A stretch of 25,110 nt of DNA from JBBPZA01 sp038330095. Its GTDB lineage: Bacteria > Actinomycetota > Thermoleophilia > Solirubrobacterales > Solirubrobacteraceae. Of the stretch, positions 1 to 6,850 are shown in pieces. The stretch spans positions 1-25,110 of the forward strand of contig JBBQNQ010000044.1 in the NCBI GenBank assembly GCA_038330095.1, given 5' to 3'. A program made the translations under genes and the position numbers. The first letter of the stretch is position 1. Each line of letters opens with the position of its first letter. The notes under the pieces were generated by a model, which searched no databases, was not told the origin of the DNA, and worked only from the letters and a program-made list of their open reading frames with translations.

Positions 1-905
1 CATGGAACCGCACGAACGAACCCGTCATACGGATCACTACCCGGAACCTGATCCCGACAGGCTCCACCATTCGAGTCCACCACCTCAGCATCCACGACCT
101 TCCCATCGACCTTGATCAGCGTCCGATACACCCCTCCGCCCCTGTCGGCGGCCGTGTAGGTAGCCCCCAACGTCCCCCGCTTCACCCCAGGAGCCACGAG
201 CTCCCCGGCCGCAGCGGAGGCTGTCGGGTCGTTGGTGTCTTCGAGACTGAACTGGACCCGGAAAAGGTGGGCCTCTGCCGGCAAGTTAGTTGAGTTGCAG
301 GGCCCGCTGACTGCACCCCCGCACTCGATCTGAAGAGAAAAGGTAGAGTCATTCATCTTTAGGTCAAATAGGTTGCCAGCGGCCATTGGCATGCCGCCGT
401 TGCCCACATTTCGGCACGGGCCTCCGACGAAACACGCCTCACTGAACTCCGCATACGAGTCGCCAAACATCCGCGCCGCGTACACCGCGAAGTTGGAGCC
501 GTTCGTGCCCCCGAGCGAGTAGGTCCGACTACCACGGACTCGCGCGATCATGGTATTCACAGGTGCTCCGAACCGATAGCGCGCACTGCCGTACTGCTCT
601 GTACGGCTTGCGGAGGCACCGACGTTCAGCGCGCCGCCGGAAGCGCAGGTATCTGATCCAGCTAGGTTCGGGTCGTCCGACGTGAACGAAAGGTCGTCAG
701 CACCGATCGCCTTTCCGTCAGGCAGCCGGCATTGGCTCACGTCGTAGGACCTTGGAGCCGCCGTAGGCACGAATACTCCTAGTAAGACAAACGCGAGGAC
801 AAGCGCGCGCTGGACTGCCGGGGTCAACCGTTGAGACAGCCGCACGTCTCGCCGCAATGCTGTCGAGTTGGCCTGTGAACCGCGTGTTCTGTAGCGCCCT
901 GTCAC
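1..905 (-). CDS. Exported hypothetical protein, C-terminus beyond the window
   Basis: The frame is open from a GTG at 905 to the left edge, about 301 residues, so the gene is partial. The start is well supported by AAAGGAGG five bases upstream. Residues 1-33 are basic (several Arg) and are followed by a hydrophobic segment at about 34-50 and then Pro-Arg, as in a signal peptide or anchor. The exported part opens with SYDVSQC and contains at least seven cysteines, with Gly/Ser/Asn-rich stretches that look like a beta-rich extracellular protein. A later part (about 235-290) resembles an Ig-like or bacterial surface-repeat segment. It lies 34 bp after the sigma-factor gene and is probably co-transcribed with it. 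Base composition is visibly less GC-rich than the rest, with many AAT, TTT, TAT and AAA codons. I recognise no named family. Function is unknown; a cell-surface role is inferred. Confidence 0.8.
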   Translation of the reverse strand, partial: MTGRYRTRGSQANSTALRRDVRLSQRLTPAVQRALVLAFVLLGVFVPTAAPRSYDVSQCRLPDGKAIGADDLSFTSDDPNLAGSDTCASGGALNVGASASRTEQYGSARYRFGAPVNTMIARVRGSRTYSLGGTNGSNFAVYAARMFGDSYAEFSEACFVGGPCRNVGNGGMPMAAGNLFDLKMNDSTFSLQIECGGAVSGPCNSTNLPAEAHLFRVQFSLEDTNDPTASAAAGELVAPGVKRGTLGATYTAADRGGGVYRTLIKVDGKVVDAEVVDSNGGACRDQVPGSDPYDGFVRAVP

Positions 906-910
906 GCCTT

Positions 911-918
911 CCTCCTTT
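911..918 (-). promoter_or_regulatory. Shine-Dalgarno site fixing the GTG start at 905
   Basis: On the minus strand the sequence is AAAGGAGG, five bases before the GTG. It is one of the strongest ribosome-binding sites in the window and lies in the gap after the sigma-factor stop. It selects this GTG over the internal TTG/GTG codons. Confidence 0.8.
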
Positions 919-939
919 GAATGCTGTGGGGAATGTCGA

Positions 940-2418
940 TCACTTCTCAAATCCGCCTCCTGCGAAGTCGCCTCCGGTGCTGGCGCTCGGCGCTTGGGTC
1001 TGGGTCGTTGATGGTGGGGTTGTGGTGCTGTCGGTCTCGAAACCGATCTCTTGGTCGGCCGTCGGGGTGGGTTGTGAGGGAGATCGCGTCGGCGTGGGCT
1101 GTGGCGGTCGGTAGGTCGTAGGGGCGGACTGCGCCTGGTTAGTCGCGCTCTGCGCGCTCTTTGCTTGGGCGCGCTCCCGCGCTCGCTGTCCTTCGAGGCG
1201 GCGGGCGGCGGCATCGGTCCGTTGCTGGACGATCTGCACCCTGTTCTGCTGACCCTGTCGCCGCTCGGTGGCGCGGTCACCGGCGCGGAGGCGCGCGCCG
1301 GCGAAAACGCGGCGGTCCTGCGCAGCGGTGATGGTGCCGTCGCGATCGCCGTCGCGCCGCATCGCGGCGTCCAGGCAGTACGTACCTCCGGCAGCAACCG
1401 TCACGCTTACGCAGAGGGCAGCGAGCTTCGCACCTCCCGCGGCGACGCCGCCGCCCCCGACCAGCGCTGCGCCTGCCGCCTCCCCGCTCGTTGGGTTGCG
1501 GCCCATCAGGCCGGTGAGGGTGTCGCGAACGGTCGTGAGGACCGCGCGCAGGCCCGCTGCGAGATGGCTGAAGCGATCGTCGATGGCCGAAGCCACGTCA
1601 CTTCCCTTCGCTGCGACGCCGTTCGTCGCGGCGAGGAAGGCCGGCACAGGAAGGACGGACTGGATGTCATCCCTCGTGGCGTGAAAGGCGCGGATCGTCG
1701 CCCGGCAGGCCGGGCAGTTGCGGAGGTGCGGTCTCACCTCGAGGAGCTGCTCAGCCGTCGCCTCCCCGTCGGCCATGGCCGAGAGGACCGGGGCCCATTG
1801 CTCGCATTCCTTGCCCGACTCGATGCGTTCATAGCGCTCGATGAACGCGCGACGACCCTCGGTGATGCAGCGGTTGACCTTCGTGTACGACCAGCCGGTC
1901 AGCTCGCCGATCTCCGCGTAGCTAAGCCCCTGTGCCTTGAGCCAAAGCGCGCGCACCTCCTGAGGCTTGAGCCTTTGGAGCGCCTCCGCCGAAGCGGTGA
2001 TCCTTTCGAAGTTGGCGACCTGCTCCTCGGGCGAAGGGACGGTCGAGGCCTCGAACGAATCGAGGTCGACCTCCTCGCCGCCTACCAGTTGGAGCCGCGA
2101 CCGCCGGACCGCGATCGCTTCGTGTTTGATGACGGTTCGGATCCACGCGAGCGCGGTCTCGGGCTCGACTGTGTCGGCGCGACGCAGGAAGATCTCGATC
2201 CCTCGCTGGTAGGCATCGTGCGCGTCGTCGGCGCACAGGGAGTGACGTCGGGCGAGGCCTAGGAGGGCCGTCGCGTTCTTGTGGACTGTGCCCAGGACGA
2301 CCTCGCGCGGGTCCATGGGCTCGCGTGCGTTGGATCGCATCGGTGCCGGTGCGCGCGCACGGGGTCCGGAAGACGGCCACCGAGCCCCTGCGTCGCTCGA
2401 GAAGCGATTCTCACCCAT
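940..2418 (-). CDS. ECF-like sigma factor with zinc motif, membrane helix and extracytoplasmic tail
   Basis: The 492-residue product starts as a group IV sigma factor: region 2 at about 48-107 (AWIRTVIKHEA) and region 4 helix-turn-helix at about 140-195 (LSYAEIGELTGWSYTKVNR). A zinc-binding anti-sigma-like segment follows, with C205 and H231-x3-C235-x2-C238. A hydrophobic, Gly/Ala-rich stretch at about 316-347 could span the membrane. Directly after it comes a DxDxDGxI loop (D356, D358, D360, G361, I363) like an EF hand, then an Arg/Gln/Ala-rich probable coiled coil (about 368-430) and a Thr/Pro/Ser-rich tail. Typical ECF factors are under 200 residues. The fused layout suggests a membrane-tethered sigma factor carrying its own anti-sigma part. 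The ATG at 2418 has no clear Shine-Dalgarno; Met27 (2340) and Met35 (2316) are alternative starts. The exported protein 34 bp downstream is a likely co-transcribed partner. Confidence 0.85.
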   Translation of the reverse strand: MGENRFSSDAGARWPSSGPRARAPAPMRSNAREPMDPREVVLGTVHKNATALLGLARRHSLCADDAHDAYQRGIEIFLRRADTVEPETALAWIRTVIKHEAIAVRRSRLQLVGGEEVDLDSFEASTVPSPEEQVANFERITASAEALQRLKPQEVRALWLKAQGLSYAEIGELTGWSYTKVNRCITEGRRAFIERYERIESGKECEQWAPVLSAMADGEATAEQLLEVRPHLRNCPACRATIRAFHATRDDIQSVLPVPAFLAATNGVAAKGSDVASAIDDRFSHLAAGLRAVLTTVRDTLTGLMGRNPTSGEAAGAALVGGGGVAAGGAKLAALCVSVTVAAGGTYCLDAAMRRDGDRDGTITAAQDRRVFAGARLRAGDRATERRQGQQNRVQIVQQRTDAAARRLEGQRARERAQAKSAQSATNQAQSAPTTYRPPQPTPTRSPSQPTPTADQEIGFETDSTTTPPSTTQTQAPSASTGGDFAGGGFEK

Positions 2419-2858
2419 GGGTCGAAATGACGAGGGCGCGGCGGCCCACTTCTCGCCCCTCTCCGCGTCGAAAGGTCGCTAATTGCGCCCGATTTCTTCA
2501 GGAAGCGAAGGCAAGGGAGCCCTCTCGCGCGACCCAGAGGCCCCGGGAGCGGGCGATGTCCAGGGTGAGCGAGGCCTCCTGGGCCGGGCGACGACGGTGG
2601 CGCGATGGTGCCGGCGCCGAGGATCCCCTAAGACCGGGTGACGATCGTGCATAGCCGTTGTTGCGGCCGGCGGACCGCGCACTGCACGGCGGCGACGAGA
2701 GGGAGCGGCGACCTGGTCGGCGTTCTGCGACGAGTTATGCGCGTGGGATCCGCTTAACTCGTCGCAGAACCCTGCGGCGCGCGCGCCTTGGCACACCGCC
2801 CCGCACGATCGCGGCACGCGGCGCCACCAGCGGTCCTCGCCGGCTGCGGGCCGAGCGC
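2419..2858. other. 440-bp gap between the sigma-factor gene and the bactofilin-like gene
   Basis: I see no convincing gene here. The open frames crossing it on both strands give Arg/Pro/Ala-rich translations typical of GC-rich shadow frames. It should hold the promoter of the sigma-factor gene and the 3' end of the bactofilin-like transcript. The only clear structure is the inverted repeat at 2722-2770. Confidence 0.6.
2722..2770. repeat. Perfect 16-bp inverted repeat with 17-bp spacer
   Basis: The left arm GTTCTGCGACGAGTTA (2722-2737) is the exact reverse complement of TAACTCGTCGCAGAAC (2755-2770). Its arms are more AT-rich than the surroundings. It lies about 90 bp after the stop of the minus-strand bactofilin-like gene, so a transcription terminator is the simplest reading. 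However, no T-tract follows on either strand. A protein-binding operator or a dispersed palindromic repeat are alternatives. Confidence 0.75.
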
Positions 2859-3818
2859 TCAGGCGCCGGCGGCGGTGGGCGCGGCGGACGGCGCCGCTTC
2901 GTGGGGGCGGCGCGCGCGCCAGGCGGCGACGATCAGCGCCCCGAGTCCGAACACCGTCACGACCAGCCAGACGAGGCCGCCGAGCACCGGGATGAGCGCC
3001 AGCACGCGCAGGATCCCCCAGCCGACGAGGAAGGCGAGGAAGCGGCTCGTCGGCGGCTTGATGATCCTGCGGCCGAAAAGCCAGGCGCCGGTCACGTAGC
3101 CGACCGAGTAGAGCGGCACGAGCGCAAGCAGCAGGCCCACTCCGAGCGGGATTCCGACCAGCGTCACCAGCGCTATCACCGCCAGGACCGGAAGGCCGAA
3201 GACCAGGAGCACACCCCAACCCACCGCCGGCCACAGCGCTTCCTGTGAGACCAAGTACGCGGCATCCGCGGCGCGCGGAGCGAAGGCGAGCAGCACGAGG
3301 CCGAGGATGAGCGAGGAGATCGACACCGCCAGCCAGACGAGCAGCGTGAACGCGAAGCCCGAGAACGGGAACGCATCGCCGGCGTCGAACTTCTTGATCT
3401 CCCCGCCGACGACGGCGCCACGAGCGACGCTCGGCTTCTCGTCGCCGTAATTGAGGTCGCCGCCCACGCGCGCGCCCGCGGTGAGTACGGTCCGGTCCGT
3501 TACGTTCACGACGTCGCCGGTCACAGTCCCGCCGAGGATCCGCACGCGGCCGTTCACGGCAACGACGTTGCCCTTCACCCGGCCGAGGATGGTCACCGGC
3601 CCGTCGAGGATCACGACGTCACCGGCGGTCTGCTGCGGCCCGACCACGACCGACCCGGTCACCACGACCTGGTCTTTGGCGGCTGACGCCGTCGCGGGCG
3701 CGCCGAGGGCGACCGCAGCGGCCACGATGACGAGGAGCAGGAACGCGCGCACCGGGAGCGACCGTACTGCGGCGCGCGACCGGAATGCAAGCTCCGCAAC
3801 CAGCGTCCCAGACTTCAC
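2859..3818 (-). CDS. Exported bactofilin-like (polymer-forming) membrane protein
   Basis: The protein has 319 residues. A hydrophobic signal or anchor segment at about 24-46 precedes a short-period beta-strand region at about 50-142, with repeated V-x-G-x-V steps such as GDVVILDGPVTILGRVKGNV. That pattern is typical of bactofilin-like right-handed beta-helices. The second half is hydrophobic, with about four to five membrane segments (roughly 154-180, 192-232, 257-275 and 279-301) and a short basic, Ala/Pro-rich C-terminus. The signal segment suggests the beta domain lies outside the membrane, unlike cytoplasmic bactofilins. The start is GTG at 3818 with only weak Shine-Dalgarno sequence, so the exact N-terminus is uncertain. 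The gene is divergent from the cupin gene, with 49 bp between starts. Family membership rests on pattern recognition; the role (envelope organisation) is inferred. Confidence 0.8.
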   Translation of the reverse strand: MKSGTLVAELAFRSRAAVRSLPVRAFLLLVIVAAAVALGAPATASAAKDQVVVTGSVVVGPQQTAGDVVILDGPVTILGRVKGNVVAVNGRVRILGGTVTGDVVNVTDRTVLTAGARVGGDLNYGDEKPSVARGAVVGGEIKKFDAGDAFPFSGFAFTLLVWLAVSISSLILGLVLLAFAPRAADAAYLVSQEALWPAVGWGVLLVFGLPVLAVIALVTLVGIPLGVGLLLALVPLYSVGYVTGAWLFGRRIIKPPTSRFLAFLVGWGILRVLALIPVLGGLVWLVVTVFGLGALIVAAWRARRPHEAAPSAAPTAAGA

Positions 3819-3855
3819 CGGAGTGGGCGATCCACGAGCGACGCCCAGCTGGGAT

Positions 3856-3861
3856 TACGAT
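3856..3861 (+). promoter_or_regulatory. Candidate -10 box (TACGAT) of the cupin gene
   Basis: TACGAT fits the actinobacterial TANNNT -10 pattern and ends six bases before the ATG at 3868, which itself has no good Shine-Dalgarno. This spacing would place the transcript start at or next to the ATG, giving a leaderless mRNA. No -35 match is evident. Confidence 0.4.
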
Positions 3862-3867
3862 GCCTCG

Positions 3868-4365
3868 ATGACCGGCGACGCGAGCGCAGCGGCGACGTGG
3901 TCGGGTGCCGGCGAGGGCGAGCGGCTCTGGTTCGTCGGCACCCTGGCCGTCATCAGGGTGCCGGGCAATGCTGTGGAAGGCCGCTTCGACCTCACCGAGT
4001 TCCTCTTCCCCCACCATGCGTCACCGCCGTTGCACACCCATCCGCAGGACGAGAGCTTCGTCGTGGTCGAGGGGCGCCTCACGGTCCAGGCCGCTGACCA
4101 GCGCTTCGAGCTGAAAGCCGGGGGAACCGCCGTGTTCCCGATGGGCGTGCCGCATACCTTCCGGGTGGACAGCGACACCGCTCGCGTGCTGGTGCTGAGC
4201 ACGCCGGCCGGGCTGGAGGGCATGTACCGCGACGGCGGGGTGCCCGCGACGGCGCCTACGCTCCCGCCGCCGGATACGCCGCGACCCTCACCCGAGGAGC
4301 TGGGGCGAATCTTCAGTGCTCACGGCCAAATAAACCTCGGGCCCCCGCTCGGCCCCGACGACTGA
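3868..4365 (+). CDS. Single-domain cupin protein
   Basis: The protein has 165 residues and one cupin barrel. Motif 1 is H56-x-H58-x3-E62-x6-G69 and motif 2 is P91-x-G93-x2-H96, so the usual three-His/one-Glu metal site is complete. The C-terminal third (about 120-165) is Pro-rich and outside the barrel. The open frame continues upstream to 3451, but that part lies antisense to the bactofilin-like gene and has shadow-like composition. ATG 3868 is chosen because the cupin fold begins shortly after it and a -10 box lies just upstream. Such small cupins include dioxygenases, isomerases and sugar- or metabolite-binding proteins; the substrate cannot be read here. Its stop is 8 bp from the convergent stop of the next gene. 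Confidence 0.85.
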   Translation: MTGDASAAATWSGAGEGERLWFVGTLAVIRVPGNAVEGRFDLTEFLFPHHASPPLHTHPQDESFVVVEGRLTVQAADQRFELKAGGTAVFPMGVPHTFRVDSDTARVLVLSTPAGLEGMYRDGGVPATAPTLPPPDTPRPSPEELGRIFSAHGQINLGPPLGPDD

Positions 4366-4373
4366 AACCCGGT

Positions 4374-5345
4374 CTAGACGCGGGCGGGGGCTGTGACCCC
4401 GAGGGCCGCGAGAGTCGAGTCGCGGATTGCCGCGTCGGGCGTGGCCCTGGACCCGAGGGTGATGCGGTCGCCGGGGCTCGCCCAGTTGACGAAGGCGAGG
4501 TCGAGGGCGTCGAGGGGGACGCCGGCGGCCCCCGCGAGGTCGGTCGCGCGGTGCTCGAGCACCGCTCGGTCGCCGATCGCGAACACGCGCTTGGCGGCGA
4601 CCTCGGTCGCGTCGCCGGTGCCCAGGTGCAGGGAGTCGGCGCGCAGGTCGTACAGACCCAGGCGACCGAGGGCGGTCAGAAGGTCAAAGCGCGCGGCCCG
4701 GTGCAGGCCCGGCAGCGCGAGGCGCTCGAACACCCGCGCGAAGCGCCGTTCGGGCGGCCACGACTGCTCGCCGGTGAAGGCGTACTCCTGGGAGCCGGCT
4801 CTCGCCCCCCACGCGCGGTAGGCGGCCAGGGTGCGATCGCCCCCCGCCGGATCGTGGGCCGAGCGCGGGCCGGTCGCAACCTCGCCGAGATCAGGTAGCT
4901 CGCCGGTCGACCACGGCGTCCGAACAGCCCGGATGGCCGCGAAGGGGTCGGACCCCTCGACCTCGGAGAGCGGCGAGAGGTAGGCGATCAGGAAGGCCAG
5001 CCAGGTCGCCTCCTCGCGATCGGGCTCGGCGGCGACCTCCGCATACAGCCCCGGTGGATCGGCCGCGAGCTCCGCCAGCCGCGCCGCCGAGAACGCCAGC
5101 TCCTCGGCCAGCCGCACCGCATCGGCCGAGGACTTGACCCCCGGAACCAGGCCCGCGCGGTAGCCGTCGTCGCTCGAGCGCGCAGGCTGGACGACGCGCA
5201 TGCCACCGCTCCGTCCCCCACCCGCCGAACGGCGACGCGGCGAAGAGGACGACGGTGACGAGGTAGGGCGAGCCTGCGGCCGCTCGGGGGGCGTGCAGAT
5301 CGGGCAGTTCTGCACGAAGCGGTTGTGCCGGCAGAAGGTGGGCAT
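4374..5345 (-). CDS. Conserved protein of unknown function with N-terminal CxHNRF...CPxC cluster
   Basis: The product has 323 residues. It opens with MPTFCRHNRFVQNCPIC, in which C5, H7, C14 and C17 could bind one zinc. A Ser/Pro/Arg-rich linker (about 19-48) leads to a mostly helical domain from about 55 to the end. The C-terminal part (about 200-295) has the regular pattern RFDLLTALGRLG...DSLHLG...AAKRVFAIGD...LDLAFVNW, which recalls a helix-hairpin-helix glycosylase-like protein. It may belong to the bacterial families named alpha-glutamyl/putrescinyl-thymine pyrophosphorylase-like, but I hold this only as a weak recollection. The open frame continues upstream over the monooxygenase gene; the Met of the Cys motif is the sensible start. 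It has no Shine-Dalgarno, but a TACACT box lies 11 bp upstream. The gene is 80 bp downstream of the monooxygenase gene and may have its own promoter. Confidence 0.75.
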   Translation of the reverse strand: MPTFCRHNRFVQNCPICTPPERPQARPTSSPSSSSPRRRSAGGGRSGGMRVVQPARSSDDGYRAGLVPGVKSSADAVRLAEELAFSAARLAELAADPPGLYAEVAAEPDREEATWLAFLIAYLSPLSEVEGSDPFAAIRAVRTPWSTGELPDLGEVATGPRSAHDPAGGDRTLAAYRAWGARAGSQEYAFTGEQSWPPERRFARVFERLALPGLHRAARFDLLTALGRLGLYDLRADSLHLGTGDATEVAAKRVFAIGDRAVLEHRATDLAGAAGVPLDALDLAFVNWASPGDRITLGSRATPDAAIRDSTLAALGVTAPARV

Positions 5346-5356
5346 GCGTAGATTCG

Positions 5357-5362
5357 AGTGTA
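5357..5362 (-). promoter_or_regulatory. Candidate -10 box (TACACT) of the Cys-cluster protein gene
   Basis: On the minus strand TACACT lies 11 bases before the ATG at 5345, inside the 80-bp gap after the monooxygenase gene. The transcript would have a leader of only a few bases, which fits the absence of a Shine-Dalgarno. No convincing -35 was found. Confidence 0.4.
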
Positions 5363-5425
5363 GGTGCGCGGACCGCCTGCTGGCCACATGCTGCAGCGGC
5401 GCAGCGCGCCGGACGAGGCCGAGGG

Positions 5426-6850
5426 CTAGCTCGGCGCCGGCGCGCGGGCCGGCGCCGGGCCAGGCGCGGGCGCCCGCGGCGCGATCGGCAGCCGGTTGCC
5501 GGCCGCCTGCGCCCGTTCGGCGCCGCGACGGATCTCGCGCTGCAACTCGTACATGTATCGGTCGAAGTCGACCTGCATGGTGTGGCGCTTGGAGGCCACG
5601 TAGCGCTTGAACATCACCTCGCGCTCGCGCTCGATGTCCGTGCGGAGCTCGGCATCGGAGGGCAGGTGGTACTCCCCGCGCAGGTGGCGGGCGACCCAGC
5701 GCCCCTGGGCCTCTGCGATCGGCATGGTCGCCCCCAGCGGCTGCAGCAGGGAGAGGAAGTACACGCCGCCGACGTCGGGATGGAAGACCCGCCTGAACAG
5801 CGGCAGGTCGTTGTCGGGGGCCGAGATGAAGTCCGCGTCGAAGAACGGGAAGGTGACCTTGTAGCCCGTGCAGTAGACGATCACGTCGGCCTCCTCGACC
5901 GACCCGTCGGCGAACTCGATCCGGTCCCCCTGCAGCGCGGCGATGTTCGGCTTGGGCGTGATCTTGCCGTGGGTGATGCGGTCGAGGATCCGCCCCGAGA
6001 CGGTCGGGTGGGCCTCGCCGAGCTTGTGGTCGGGCTTGGGAAGCCCGTAGTTCTCCATGTCGCCGATGTTCTGCAGGAAGGTCATCTCCAGGGCGCGCTG
6101 CTGGACGCGCCAGGGCACGCGCGGATTGGAGATCAGGCGCTGGATGCGGTTGCCGCGCGTCCCGACCTGGTCGAGCGGCAGGCCGCCGACGTACTTGGGG
6201 ATCACCCACGCGCCGCGCCGGGCCGCCAGGAACACGCGCTCGGCGACGTAGCTCGCCTCCACCGCGATGTCCATCGCGCTGTTGCCCATCCCCAGCACCA
6301 CGACGCGCTTGCCCCGCCAGCCGTCGGCATCGACGTAGTGGTGCGCATGGAGCTGCTCGCCGTCGAAGTCCCCGGGGAACGCAGGCTCGGGCCAGCGCGG
6401 GTTCCAGTGGTGGCCGTTGGCCACGACGACGGCGTCGTAGAGGCGCGTCTGCGCCGGCCCGTCCGCGGGCGCCACCGATACCTCCCACAGCCCGTCCTCA
6501 AGGCGCCGGGCGTTCTCCACCCGGGTCTCGAACTGAATGTGCTCGCGCAGCCCGAAGTGCTCCACGTAGTCGTCGAAGTACTGGGCGATGTGGGTGTGGT
6601 GCGGGAAGTCGGGAAACGACTTGGGCATCGGGAAGTCCGAGTACTCCATCCGCTCGCGCGAGGTGTTGATGTGCAGGTCGCGGTAGGCCGAGGACATCCC
6701 GTTGCGATTGCCGAACACCCAGTTGCCCCCGACGCGGTCGGAGGCCTCATAGCAGTCGAACGGGATCCCCCGCTCGTGCAGGCCCTTGGCGCCGGCGATC
6801 CCCGAGGAGCCCGCGCCGATGACGCACACGCGCGGGAGCGCGGCGCTCAT
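5426..6850 (-). CDS. Flavin-containing monooxygenase (NAD(P)H-dependent)
   Basis: The 474-residue protein should use FAD, NADPH and oxygen to oxygenate a soft nucleophile or ketone in the cytoplasm. FAD-binding GAGSSG is at 12-17. The family signature F-x-G-x3-H-x3-Y is at 162-172 (F162, G164, H168, Y172). The NADPH-binding GMGNSA is at 187-192 and CTGY at 327-330. Length fits class B FMOs, apart from a Pro/Ala-rich tail after about 445. The ATG at 6850 overlaps the TGA of the phosphatase gene by four bases (ATGA), so the two are translationally coupled; this also fixes the start. The open frame extends further upstream, but only as a shadow of the phosphatase gene. The substrate is not predictable, and a Baeyer-Villiger activity cannot be excluded. 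Confidence 0.93.
   Translation of the reverse strand: MSAALPRVCVIGAGSSGIAGAKGLHERGIPFDCYEASDRVGGNWVFGNRNGMSSAYRDLHINTSRERMEYSDFPMPKSFPDFPHHTHIAQYFDDYVEHFGLREHIQFETRVENARRLEDGLWEVSVAPADGPAQTRLYDAVVVANGHHWNPRWPEPAFPGDFDGEQLHAHHYVDADGWRGKRVVVLGMGNSAMDIAVEASYVAERVFLAARRGAWVIPKYVGGLPLDQVGTRGNRIQRLISNPRVPWRVQQRALEMTFLQNIGDMENYGLPKPDHKLGEAHPTVSGRILDRITHGKITPKPNIAALQGDRIEFADGSVEEADVIVYCTGYKVTFPFFDADFISAPDNDLPLFRRVFHPDVGGVYFLSLLQPLGATMPIAEAQGRWVARHLRGEYHLPSDAELRTDIEREREVMFKRYVASKRHTMQVDFDRYMYELQREIRRGAERAQAAGNRLPIAPRAPAPGPAPARAPAPS

Noticed and set aside
2479..3234. Minus-strand frame across the 440-bp gap
   Set aside because: It overlaps the bactofilin-like gene in another frame and gives Arg/Pro/Ala-rich sequence without domains.
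5346..6488. N-terminal extension of the Cys-cluster protein
   Set aside because: The frame overlaps the FMO gene and its translation is a shadow; Met at 5345 begins the conserved Cys motif.
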